Assembly: GCA_964448935.1 (NCBI GenBank)
Contig: CAYVBE010000029.1
Coordinates: 1-28,567, forward strand
Length of the DNA: 28,567 nt
Reading direction: 5' to 3'
Origin: CAYVBE01 sp964448935
GTDB taxonomy: Bacteria > Planctomycetota > Brocadiia > SM23-32
A model generated the notes under the pieces. The model worked only from the letters and a program-made list of their open reading frames with translations. It searched no databases and was not told where the DNA came from. This document shows, in pieces, positions 14,975-22,465 of the stretch. Made by a program: the position numbers and the translations under genes. Each line of letters begins with the position of its first letter. The first letter of the stretch is position 1.

Positions 14975-15283
14975 ATGATCTGCGTGATCGCCACGATAGA
15001 ATTGGAACCCGGCGTGCGGGATAACTACCTGGAGGAATTTCAGAAGCTGATTCCCAAAGTGCGCGCCGAGGAGGGCTGCCTGGATTACGGCCCATACGTG
15101 GACCTCGACAGCGGCCTGGATCCTCAGATCCCTCTGCGGCAGAACACGGTGACCATCGTGGAGAAATGGCGGGACCTGGAGGCGCTCCGGCAGCACCTGA
15201 AGATGCCCCACATGGACGAGTATCACGAGGCCGTCGAGGACTACGTGAAGCGCGTCGAGCTGCAGGTTCTGGATCCCGCGTGA
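14975..15283 (+). CDS. ABM-domain (YgiN-like) monooxygenase family protein
   Basis: A 102-residue protein of the antibiotic-biosynthesis-monooxygenase (ABM) fold, a small dimeric ferredoxin-like barrel found in quinol monooxygenases and related enzymes. It begins ICVIATIELEPGVRDNYLEE, has VRAEEGCLDYGPYVD in the middle, VTIVEKWRDLEALRQHLKMP later and HMDEYHEAVEDY near the end, the usual order for this family. Many members have no proven enzyme activity. The ATG has GAGGAGG seven bases upstream. It starts 29 bp after the permease stop on the same strand and may be co-transcribed, though no functional link is evident. It converges on the glycosidase-like gene with a 7-bp gap. Confidence 0.88.
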   Translation: MICVIATIELEPGVRDNYLEEFQKLIPKVRAEEGCLDYGPYVDLDSGLDPQIPLRQNTVTIVEKWRDLEALRQHLKMPHMDEYHEAVEDYVKRVELQVLDPA

Positions 15284-15290
15284 TGGTCGC

Positions 15291-16355
15291 TCACACGCCG
15301 CCCGTGATCTGCTTGAGGCAGTCGAAGAAGGCGCGCTTGATGGGGGTGTTGATGCCCCAGTTGACGGGCGGCGTCTGGTAGCCGCTCAGGTCTTCGAAGC
15401 GCTCCTCGCGTTCGTGCTCCTTCCAGTTCGTCCGGTCCTGGTAGACGCTGCCATAACCCTGGCAGTAGAAGCCCCAGGAGGCGTATTCGTCCACTGCGGC
15501 CTCCAGGTTGCCACAGTAGATGCTGTCCTCGTTGACCACGATGGGCCGGGGCCGCTTCTGGAAAGCGTCCGTGGCCTTGAGGCGCCGCAGCTTGTCCCGC
15601 AGCCCATCCGGCGACAGTCCGTTGCCGTGCGGCAGGTGGAAATCCTCGATCTCCCGCCACCGGCCCGTAGCCATCGAGCCCCCTCCCCCGCTGCTGCACG
15701 CGGTCGGAAGCCTCCGCCCGTCCAGCGTGGTGCCCTGCACGATCTCGATGAACTCGTGGACGTTCTCCGGCTCCATCGCGGGCAGCTTCCAGAAGCCGGC
15801 CGACTCGTTGGCCACGTCCACCAGGATGTTGCGGTAGCCCGTGCGCAGGAGCCGGTCGGTGACGCGGGCGGTGATGTCCCGAAGCACGTCTTCGCTCTCG
15901 ATGCGCCGGGCGTGCTTCCAGTAGAAGTAGTTGACGATGACGACCATCCCGGTCTTGTCCGCAGCCTCGAGGATGCGCTCGAGCCGGTCGAAGTAGGCCT
16001 CCCGGAACGAGCCGTCCGGCTCGAAGGCGGAGTTGTCGTAGTGGTCGTAAACGTCCGAAGTGTAGATAGCGCCGCCGCCCTGCAGCCCGACGGTGACGGC
16101 CAGCAGGCCGTGGGCCCGGTACTCGGGCAGTGCCGCGCAGAACTCGTCCGTGTTGCGGTCCGGGTCCCACTCGCCCGTGTCGGGGTAGCGCCAACGGTCG
16201 CGGGTCTCCGGGCAGAGGTCGTCGAAGAGCGCCTGCACCATGCGGGAGTTGAACAGCAGCCCTTCGATCTGCCGGCTCCGGTGCTCCCGCCCCTCGTAGG
16301 TCGGCCGCCCGTTGATGAGGAACTTCTTGCCGTCAATGGATACTTCCGCAGGCAT
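15291..16355 (-). CDS. Putative TIM-barrel glycoside hydrolase (clan GH-A-like), unclassified
   Basis: A 354-residue soluble protein. It opens with VSIDGKKFLINGRPTYEG, a phrase common at the N-terminus of clan GH-A glycosidases. GLLAVTVGLQGG, MVVIVNYFYWK, NILVDVANESA and PIVVNEDS read as successive beta-strand ends of a TIM barrel. E184 (VANES, end of strand 4) and E276 (VVNED, end of strand 7) would be the acid/base and nucleophile of a retaining GH-A enzyme. I cannot assign a GH family or substrate. No signal peptide is seen. The ATG at 16355 has GGAGG seven bases upstream. It lies 29 bp downstream of ileS on the same strand, perhaps read through from it. It could also be a non-catalytic barrel protein. 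Confidence 0.68.
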   Translation of the reverse strand: MPAEVSIDGKKFLINGRPTYEGREHRSRQIEGLLFNSRMVQALFDDLCPETRDRWRYPDTGEWDPDRNTDEFCAALPEYRAHGLLAVTVGLQGGGAIYTSDVYDHYDNSAFEPDGSFREAYFDRLERILEAADKTGMVVIVNYFYWKHARRIESEDVLRDITARVTDRLLRTGYRNILVDVANESAGFWKLPAMEPENVHEFIEIVQGTTLDGRRLPTACSSGGGGSMATGRWREIEDFHLPHGNGLSPDGLRDKLRRLKATDAFQKRPRPIVVNEDSIYCGNLEAAVDEYASWGFYCQGYGSVYQDRTNWKEHEREERFEDLSGYQTPPVNWGINTPIKRAFFDCLKQITGGV

Positions 16356-16384
16356 AGTCAAACCTCCGGGCTTTGGGTAAGGGG

Positions 16385-19300
16385 TCAGTCCACCTCGGCC
16401 CGCTCGATCTGGAGGGTGAGTTCCGATCCGCCGATCTCGACCGTCTTGCTCTCGCCCTCGGCGAGTTCGGGTTCCATCGAAAGCGCCAGCGTCTCGGCCA
16501 TGACGTACTCGCGCCACTGCTCGATGGCCGATGCCAACTCCTCCAAGTCGGTAGAGAAGCGCAGGTGGATGCGGTCCTCGATGTTTAGGTCCAGCTCTTT
16601 GCGGTATTGCTGGACGTGTCGGACTGTGTCGCGCGCCCAGCCCTCCTCGCGTAGTTCGGGCGTGATCTGGGTGTCGAGCAGCAGCGATATCTCGCCCGCT
16701 TCGGCCACGGCCATGTGCTCGGGCATCTGGCGGTGGACCTCCACCTCGTCGGGCTCCAACGTGTGCTCCATGCCGTCCACGTTGATGGCGATCGGGCGGC
16801 CCTCCTGCACCGCTTCCGCCACGTGCAGAGGCTCCAGGGACCGAACGGCGTCCGCCACGCGCCCGGCGGCGGACTTGTACTTCGGCCCCAGCCGGTCCAT
16901 GCGCGGCCGTATCTCGTAGCTCTCCAGCTCGCCGGCGCTCTTCTTGATGCTCAGCTTCTTGACGTTCAGCTCGTTCAGGAGCTGCTCCTCGAAGCGGCGG
17001 AGCGCCTGCGCGGTCCGCTCGTTGCCGGTGACCGCCAGCAGCTCGGGCAAAGGCTGGCGCACGCGTATCTGCTCCGACATGCGGGCGCTGAGCACCGCCG
17101 AGACCACCGAGGTGATCACGTCCATGTCGTAGCTCAGGCGCTCGTCTATGAGCTGCGGATCCGGCTCCGGATACTCGCACAGGTGCACGCTGGACGGCGC
17201 GGACGGGCCCTGCTCCGCCACCAGGTTGCGGTACATGGCATCGGTCACGAACGGGATGACGGGCGCCAGGGTCCTGCACAGGGTCACCAACGTCTCGTGC
17301 AGGGTCTGGTAGGCGGCCAGCTTGTCGCGGTCGTCCACGCCCTTGGCGCGCCAGAAGCGCCGCCGGTTCCGCCGGACGTACCAGTTGGAGAGATCGTCAA
17401 TGAACTTCTCCGCGCGGCGGATGACGGTGGCCACGTCGAAGCTCTCCAGCCGGTCGTCGGCAGCCCTGACCAGGAGCTGCAGGTCGCTGAGCAACCAGCG
17501 GTCAATGTCGCGCCGCTCCTCGTAGGGCACCGGCGCGGCGTCCACCCGGAAGCCGTCCAGCCGCGCGTAGTTGCAGAAGAACGCGTAGACGTTCCACAGC
17601 GTGTCGAACACAGTGCGGCGGATGTGGTCGCCCGGCGTGTAGCCGAAGTTGAGGTTACTGGTAGGATTCTGTCGGCAGAACATCCAGCGCATGACGTCGC
17701 AGCCCATCTTCTCGGCCGCCTCCTCGAACTGGATGACGTTGCCGCTAGACTTGTGCATCTCCTCGCCGTTCTCGTCGTGCACCAGCGCGTGGCCAAGGAG
17801 CGTCCTGAACGGAGGAATGTCCTCCATCATGGTGCTCATGGCCAGCAGCGCGTAGAACCAGTTTCGGAACTGGCCGGGGAAGCACTCGACCACGAAGTCC
17901 GCCGGAATCCACCGGGACCAGTATTCCGGGTCCTCGTTGTACTTCACGGTGGAGTAAGGCACGATGCCGGCGTCCAGCCAGGGATTCCCCACCTCCGGGA
18001 TACGGGAGACCGGCGCGCCGCACTCCTCGCAGCGGATCTTCACGGCGTCCACCCAGGGCCGGTGCGGCGAGTGACCGGCAAACTCGTCCCAGCCCTCGAC
18101 GGCACGTTCCTGGAGTTCCTCCTTGCTGCCGATCACGTCGAACCAGCCGCACTCCTCGCACCGGTAGATGGGCAGCGCCAGGCCCCAGTAGCGCTTCTTG
18201 CTGATCATCCAGTCGCGCATGTTGTCCAGCCAGTCCAGCTCCCGGTCGAGCCCCCACTCCGGAATCCACTCCACCTGCCGCGCCACCTCCTTGATCTCGT
18301 CCCGCCACGACATGTCTATGTACCATTCCTCGACGTTGCGGAACAGCAGCGCGGTTTTGCAGCGCCAGCAGTGGGGGTAGCTGTGGGTGTAGGGCTCCTT
18401 GCGGTAGTAGTAGCCCTTCTCCCGCAGGCTGCGATAGACAATCTCGTTGACCTCCTGAGCGTCCTCGCCGGTCAGCGGCCCGAAACCCTCGGTGAACTCA
18501 CCCGATTCGTCAATCGGCGCGATGACGGGCAGGCCCAGCTCCCGGCCCAGGTCGAAGTCTTCCTTGCCGCAGCCGGGCGCCATATGCACGATGCCCGTGC
18601 CCTCCTCGCCGCTGACTATGTCCCAGAGCACCACGCGGTGCGCTTCCACGGCCTGAGCCGCGGCTGGCAGCTCGTCGAAGGCCCCGTCGTAGGTCCACCC
18701 CTCCATCTGCGCGCCGGGGAGGGTCTCCAGCACCTCGTAAGGCCCGCGCGACTGCATCTGAACCACGCAGGACTCCGCCAGGTAATAGATGTCGCCGTCC
18801 TGACGGACCTTTGCGTATTGAAGCTCCGGATGGACGGCACAGGCGACGTTGGAGGAGAGCGTCCAGGGCGTCGTCGTCCAGACCAGCAGATACTCTCCGT
18901 CGCGTCCCCGGATGGGCAGACGGACGATGACCGAGTCCTCGGTCACCTCCTTGTAGCCCTCGTGCATCTCGTGCTGGCTGATGCCGGTGCCGCAGCGGGG
19001 GCACCAGGGCATGCTGTCCCGCCCCAGGTAGATCAGCCCCCGGTCGTGGCACTTCTTGAGGAACTGCCAGATGGTGTAATTGTTCTCGTCGGACATCGTG
19101 TAGTAGGAGTTGTCCCAGTCCATCCAGTAGCCCAGGCGGATGGACTGCTCGGTCTGAACGCCGGAGAACCGGCGCACGCGTTCCTTGCACTGCTCGACGA
19201 ACCGGGCCAGGCCGTACTCCTCGATGTCGCGCTTGGTCTGGAAGCCCAGATCACGCTCCACCTCCACCTCCACCCAAAGGCCCTGGCAGTCGAAGCCGTT

Positions 19301-19561
19301 CTGGTAGCGCAGTTCCCGCCCCTTCATGGCGTGGAAGCGCTGGTAGCAGTCCTTGTAGGTGCGGCCCCAGGCGTGGTGGACACCCATGGGGTTGTTGGCG
19401 GTGATGGGACCGTCCAGGAAGGACCAGGCGGGATTGCCGCGGTTCTTCTCGCGGACGGCCTCAAAGGTCTTCTCTTCCTCCCAGAGGTCCAGCATACGGT
19501 GTTCGAGTTCAACGTAGGAGATGCGTGTGTTGATTTTGCGGAACAAGGTCTTTGCTCCCAT
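16385..19561 (-). CDS. ileS: Isoleucyl-tRNA synthetase (divergent clade)
   Basis: A 1058-residue class I synthetase that charges tRNA(Ile). The HIGH box is replaced by GVHHAWGRT (residues 60-68) and the KMSKS box by EMHKSSGN (601-608). The CP1 editing domain is present: LLVWTTTPWTLSSNVA (from about 227) and GTGIVHMAPGCGKEDF. Cys pairs WCPRCG and CEECG suggest zinc-binding inserts, and the anticodon-binding domain (SNWYVRRNRRRFWRA) and a long C-terminal region complete the IleS2-like layout. ILVA synthetases share this plan, but the editing and N-terminal sequence fit IleRS best. I recall similar GVHHAWGRT enzymes in some other bacterial phyla. No clear ribosome site precedes the ATG. It lies 74 bp after the DUF167 gene and probably shares its promoter. 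Confidence 0.92.
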   Translation of the reverse strand: MGAKTLFRKINTRISYVELEHRMLDLWEEEKTFEAVREKNRGNPAWSFLDGPITANNPMGVHHAWGRTYKDCYQRFHAMKGRELRYQNGFDCQGLWVEVEVERDLGFQTKRDIEEYGLARFVEQCKERVRRFSGVQTEQSIRLGYWMDWDNSYYTMSDENNYTIWQFLKKCHDRGLIYLGRDSMPWCPRCGTGISQHEMHEGYKEVTEDSVIVRLPIRGRDGEYLLVWTTTPWTLSSNVACAVHPELQYAKVRQDGDIYYLAESCVVQMQSRGPYEVLETLPGAQMEGWTYDGAFDELPAAAQAVEAHRVVLWDIVSGEEGTGIVHMAPGCGKEDFDLGRELGLPVIAPIDESGEFTEGFGPLTGEDAQEVNEIVYRSLREKGYYYRKEPYTHSYPHCWRCKTALLFRNVEEWYIDMSWRDEIKEVARQVEWIPEWGLDRELDWLDNMRDWMISKKRYWGLALPIYRCEECGWFDVIGSKEELQERAVEGWDEFAGHSPHRPWVDAVKIRCEECGAPVSRIPEVGNPWLDAGIVPYSTVKYNEDPEYWSRWIPADFVVECFPGQFRNWFYALLAMSTMMEDIPPFRTLLGHALVHDENGEEMHKSSGNVIQFEEAAEKMGCDVMRWMFCRQNPTSNLNFGYTPGDHIRRTVFDTLWNVYAFFCNYARLDGFRVDAAPVPYEERRDIDRWLLSDLQLLVRAADDRLESFDVATVIRRAEKFIDDLSNWYVRRNRRRFWRAKGVDDRDKLAAYQTLHETLVTLCRTLAPVIPFVTDAMYRNLVAEQGPSAPSSVHLCEYPEPDPQLIDERLSYDMDVITSVVSAVLSARMSEQIRVRQPLPELLAVTGNERTAQALRRFEEQLLNELNVKKLSIKKSAGELESYEIRPRMDRLGPKYKSAAGRVADAVRSLEPLHVAEAVQEGRPIAINVDGMEHTLEPDEVEVHRQMPEHMAVAEAGEISLLLDTQITPELREEGWARDTVRHVQQYRKELDLNIEDRIHLRFSTDLEELASAIEQWREYVMAETLALSMEPELAEGESKTVEIGGSELTLQIERAEVD

Positions 19562-19635
19562 CGGGTTGCAGATGGCGGAATCGGGATGCCGAGCGGGGTT
19601 CGCACCCGGGGCACGGTCCGGCGTCGGACCGGCGG

Positions 19636-19920
19636 TCAGGAGGTAATGATGGCCTCGAGCGCGTCTGGCGCCACGCGCTCGATGAATACCTCCTTCAACC
19701 TGGATTTTTGGCCGGAGATGATGCGCACGCGGGACTTGCCGATGCCAAGCCGGTCGGCCAGCAGTCGGCAGACGGCCCGGTTGGCTTTGCCCCTCTCGGG
19801 CGGCGCGGCAACGGCCACTTTCAGGCGGCCGTCGTGCTCACCGTACACGCAGTCGCCCGCCGCTCCCGGCTGCACCAGCAACGGCACCGCCACGCCCTCG
19901 GAACTGGTCTTCACCATCAT
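19636..19920 (-). CDS. DUF167 / YggU family protein
   Basis: A 94-residue protein of the DUF167 (YggU) family. The hallmarks are VPLLVQPGAAGDCV near the N-terminus, LKVAVAAPPERGKANRAVC in the middle, and SRVRIISGQKSRLKEVFI near the end. The family has a small alpha/beta fold and is widespread, often of unknown role. The start is placed at the first ATG of an ATG-ATG pair (19920/19917), where family similarity begins; a frame to 20022 runs through the promoter below and is rejected. It is the first gene after a strong promoter and precedes ileS. Confidence 0.9.
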   Translation of the reverse strand: MMVKTSSEGVAVPLLVQPGAAGDCVYGEHDGRLKVAVAAPPERGKANRAVCRLLADRLGIGKSRVRIISGQKSRLKEVFIERVAPDALEAIITS

Positions 19921-19987
19921 CGCGTGCTCGTTCCACCCGGTTCGTGATTGCAGATCGGGAAAAGGCCGGAAATACGGCCAGACAGGA

Positions 19988-20016
19988 ATTTTAGCCGTCC
20001 CACCCCCGGTAGTCAA
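19988..20016 (-). promoter_or_regulatory. Strong sigma70-type promoter for DUF167-ileS
   Basis: On the minus strand, TTGACT (20016-20011) and TAAAAT (19993-19988) are separated by 17 bp, among the best matches to consensus in the window. It lies in the 118-bp gap after the mannose-1-phosphate guanylyltransferase gene and leaves a leader of about 60 bases before the DUF167 ATG. Confidence 0.65.
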
Positions 20017-20038
20017 ACTCACCCGAGGGGCCTGGCCC

Positions 20039-21139
20039 TTACACGAGGTCCGACCATTGCTCGCTCTCGCGCATGCGCTGCACCAGGCGCTTCACCTTGC
20101 CACACTGGTCTTTGGGCACCACCAGCAGCGCGTCGCCGGTGTCCACGATGGCCAGCCCCTGCACGCCGATGGTGGCCACCACGCGGCGGTCGGGATTGTC
20201 CACGAAGACTGTGGTGTCCTCCGTCTCCTCTGCCAGGACCGGGCCCATGAACAGGTTCCCCTGCTCATCGGCCTTCAGGGCATCCGTCAGGGTGGCCCAG
20301 CTGCCGATGTCGCTCCATTCCATGGCCACGGGCACGACGGCCATTTTGCCCTCGCGCGCGGCGGGCTCCAGGACGGCGTAGTCAACGGCAATCTTCTTCA
20401 TCCCGGGATAGATGGCGCGGACGGCCTCCCGCGAATCCCGCTCCCGCAACGCCTCCTGAAGCTCGATCAGTGAGTCGTACATCTCGGGTTCACAGTCGTG
20501 GAAACACCGCATCAGCGTCTGCGAGTCCCATACGAAGAAGTTGGCGTTCCACAGGTAGCGGCCACTGTCGGTGTATTGTTTGGCGGTGCGGTACTCGGGT
20601 TTCTCGGTGAACTCCGCCACCCGGAACACCTCGACCCCGTCCGAGTCCCGGAGCTGCTCGCCCATCTTCACGTGGCCGTAATTCGGCTCCACCCGCGTCG
20701 GCTGGCAAGCGATGGTCACCAGGTATTCCGGATTCTCCCGGATGAACTCCTCGGCGGCGGCCAGGGCGTCAATGAACACCTGCGGCTTTCCCACGTAGTG
20801 GTCGCTGCCCAGGCTCGCGATGATCGAACGGCCGCACCGCCGGGTCACCCAGACCGTCTCCAGGCCGATGGCGGCTGCCGTGTCCCGACGCGCCGGTTCG
20901 ACGATGATCTGCTGCCGGGGCAGGTCCGGCAATTGCTCCAGCACCAGGTCCAGGCTCTCTTTGCCCACGGAGACAAAAATATCGTCCGCCTCTCCAAGCT
21001 CCGAGTCGCTGAACCTGTCCCAGGCAATCTGGACCGAACTCTGGCCCCGAAACAGCGGCAGGAACTGTTTGGGACGGTCCCTGCGACTCCACGGCCACAG
21101 CCTGGTCCCCACACCGCCGGCTCGAATCACAATCTTCAT
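20039..21139 (-). CDS. manC: Mannose-1-phosphate guanylyltransferase
   Basis: A 366-residue nucleotidyltransferase that makes GDP-mannose from mannose-1-phosphate and GTP, a precursor for polysaccharide and glycoprotein synthesis. The signature is AGGVGTRLWPWSRRDRPKQF (residues 7-26). It also has VEPARRDTAAAIGL for base binding, LGSDHYV, the sugar-binding FTEKPEYRTA and LWNANFFVW, and MEWSDIGSWATL near the metal site. It lacks the C-terminal isomerase domain of bifunctional ManC/AlgA enzymes, so it is the short type. The ATG has GGGGAGG five bases upstream. It stands alone on the minus strand with a divergent upstream region shared with the topoisomerase gene. Confidence 0.92.
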   Translation of the reverse strand: MKIVIRAGGVGTRLWPWSRRDRPKQFLPLFRGQSSVQIAWDRFSDSELGEADDIFVSVGKESLDLVLEQLPDLPRQQIIVEPARRDTAAAIGLETVWVTRRCGRSIIASLGSDHYVGKPQVFIDALAAAEEFIRENPEYLVTIACQPTRVEPNYGHVKMGEQLRDSDGVEVFRVAEFTEKPEYRTAKQYTDSGRYLWNANFFVWDSQTLMRCFHDCEPEMYDSLIELQEALRERDSREAVRAIYPGMKKIAVDYAVLEPAAREGKMAVVPVAMEWSDIGSWATLTDALKADEQGNLFMGPVLAEETEDTTVFVDNPDRRVVATIGVQGLAIVDTGDALLVVPKDQCGKVKRLVQRMRESEQWSDLV

Positions 21140-21211
21140 GAAGCCTCCCCTTGTCGGTTACCGTTGCGGTTTCCCCCGGAGGGCACAGCACCCTCCCCGT
21201 TCCGGAATCCC

Positions 21212-21240
21212 ATGATAACGTATCTGACCCCCGTTGCAAA
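21212..21240 (-). promoter_or_regulatory. Putative promoter of manC
   Basis: On the minus strand, TTTGCA (21240-21235) and TATCAT (21217-21212) are 17 bp apart; a TTGCAA one base on gives 16 bp. It lies 73 bp upstream of the manC ATG within the 197-bp divergent gap 21140-21336. Confidence 0.45.
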
Positions 21241-21263
21241 ACCGGCCTGCGACGCTTCTGCTC

Positions 21264-21293
21264 TTGATTTTCACCGCCCGCTGCACGTATCCT
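21264..21293 (+). promoter_or_regulatory. Putative promoter of the topoisomerase VI A gene
   Basis: TTGATT at 21264-21269 and TATCCT at 21288-21293 are separated by 18 bp, 43 bp upstream of the ATG at 21337. The -10 match is moderate. Confidence 0.4.
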
Positions 21294-21336
21294 GAAGGCG
21301 CAAGCAAACGTTCCCAAGCACCTATGGGGAAGAGAC

Positions 21337-22425
21337 ATGGGAGAGAAAGACGCCCGTAAGGCCATTCTGGATTGCGCCGCCGATATCCGAGGCTGTATCG
21401 AGCAGAAAAAGAAGCCCTCGCTCAAACTGCCCAGGCGCACCCTGAGCAACGTCACCTACGACGAAGAAGGCGGCTATTTCAAGCTGAAAAAGGGCAAGAT
21501 CACCCGCACCCTGACCTGCAACACGGTCAAGACCTTCGCCCAGAGCCTCCGCATGATGGCGCTGTCCAAAGAGGCCATTGACACCGAGGAAGAGGTCACC
21601 AAAAGAGAGGCATATTACGTCTCCAAAAACTGGGGAGACGCGCGCTTCGACGAGCAGTCCGAATCGGACACCGTCATGGAGGACATCGAGGCGCTCTTCG
21701 CGGTGAACCGGGAGCAGCTCGGGTTCATCCCCGAGGAGAAAGGCGGCGAGGTGGCCGGCGCGCTAAAGGTCCTTGACCGCAACCGCGTCACCGGGGAGCG
21801 CGTGGAAATAGACTGCACCAGGTTCGGCAGCGGCGCCTACTCGGTGCCCATCTCGGTGGAGGAACTGAAGTTTGAGACCAGCGCCGAGTTCGTGCTCGTC
21901 ATCGAGACGGCCGGCATGTTCCAGCGCCTGAACAATCACGCCTTCTGGCAGGAGGCCAACTGCATCCTGGTCAGCATGGGCGGCGTACCCACGCGTGCCT
22001 GCCGGCGTTTCGTCCGCCGCCTCAGCGAGACCCACAACATGCCCGTCTACGCCTTCGTGGACGGCGACCCGTACGGCTACGGCAACATCTACCGCACCCT
22101 GAAGGTCGGCAGCGGCAACGCGGCGCATATCAACGAGTACTTCTGCGTGCCGGACGCGCGTTTCATGGGCGTCACGCCGGACGACATCAAGGAGTACGAC
22201 CTGCCCACCCATCCGCTGACGGACACCGATATCAAGCGGGGCAAAGACCTGATCAAGAACGACCCCTTCTTCAAGCATCATAAGTCCTGGGCCAAAGCCA
22301 TCAAAAAGATGCTCAAGCTGGGGGTCAGGGTGGAGCAGCAGGCATTCGCCAAACACAGCCTCAATTACGTGATGGACCGCTACCTGCCAGAGAAGCTGGC
22401 GAACGTGGACAGCTTCCTGCCGTGA
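21337..22425 (+). CDS. top6A: DNA topoisomerase VI subunit A (Spo11-like)
   Basis: A 362-residue type IIB topoisomerase A subunit, the DNA-cleaving partner in the A2B2 enzyme that passes duplexes through a double-strand break. The catalytic tyrosine lies in TKREAYYVSKNW (Y93 or Y94) of the winged-helix domain. The toprim domain has E190 in VLVIETAGMFQRL and D242/D244 in FVDGDPYGYGNIY for metal binding. ILVSMGGVPTRACRRFVRRL is the characteristic toprim continuation. Length is normal for the archaeal type and all key residues are present, so it should be active with a B subunit. None is encoded nearby: neighbours are manC upstream (divergent) and an FAD oxidoreductase downstream. GGGGA precedes the ATG. 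Topoisomerase VI is rare in bacteria. Confidence 0.93.
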   Translation: MGEKDARKAILDCAADIRGCIEQKKKPSLKLPRRTLSNVTYDEEGGYFKLKKGKITRTLTCNTVKTFAQSLRMMALSKEAIDTEEEVTKREAYYVSKNWGDARFDEQSESDTVMEDIEALFAVNREQLGFIPEEKGGEVAGALKVLDRNRVTGERVEIDCTRFGSGAYSVPISVEELKFETSAEFVLVIETAGMFQRLNNHAFWQEANCILVSMGGVPTRACRRFVRRLSETHNMPVYAFVDGDPYGYGNIYRTLKVGSGNAAHINEYFCVPDARFMGVTPDDIKEYDLPTHPLTDTDIKRGKDLIKNDPFFKHHKSWAKAIKKMLKLGVRVEQQAFAKHSLNYVMDRYLPEKLANVDSFLP

Positions 22426-22465
22426 GGGTCCTTCGCGCTACGGCCGGGACTTTGAAAGGAAAACC

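Noticed and set aside
16715..20473. A plus-strand open frame of about 1250 codons opposite ileS, DUF167 and manC
   Set aside because: It is antisense to three clearly recognised genes, has low-complexity composition rich in H, V, A, L and R, and matches no family. Long antisense frames are expected from the strong third-position GC bias here.
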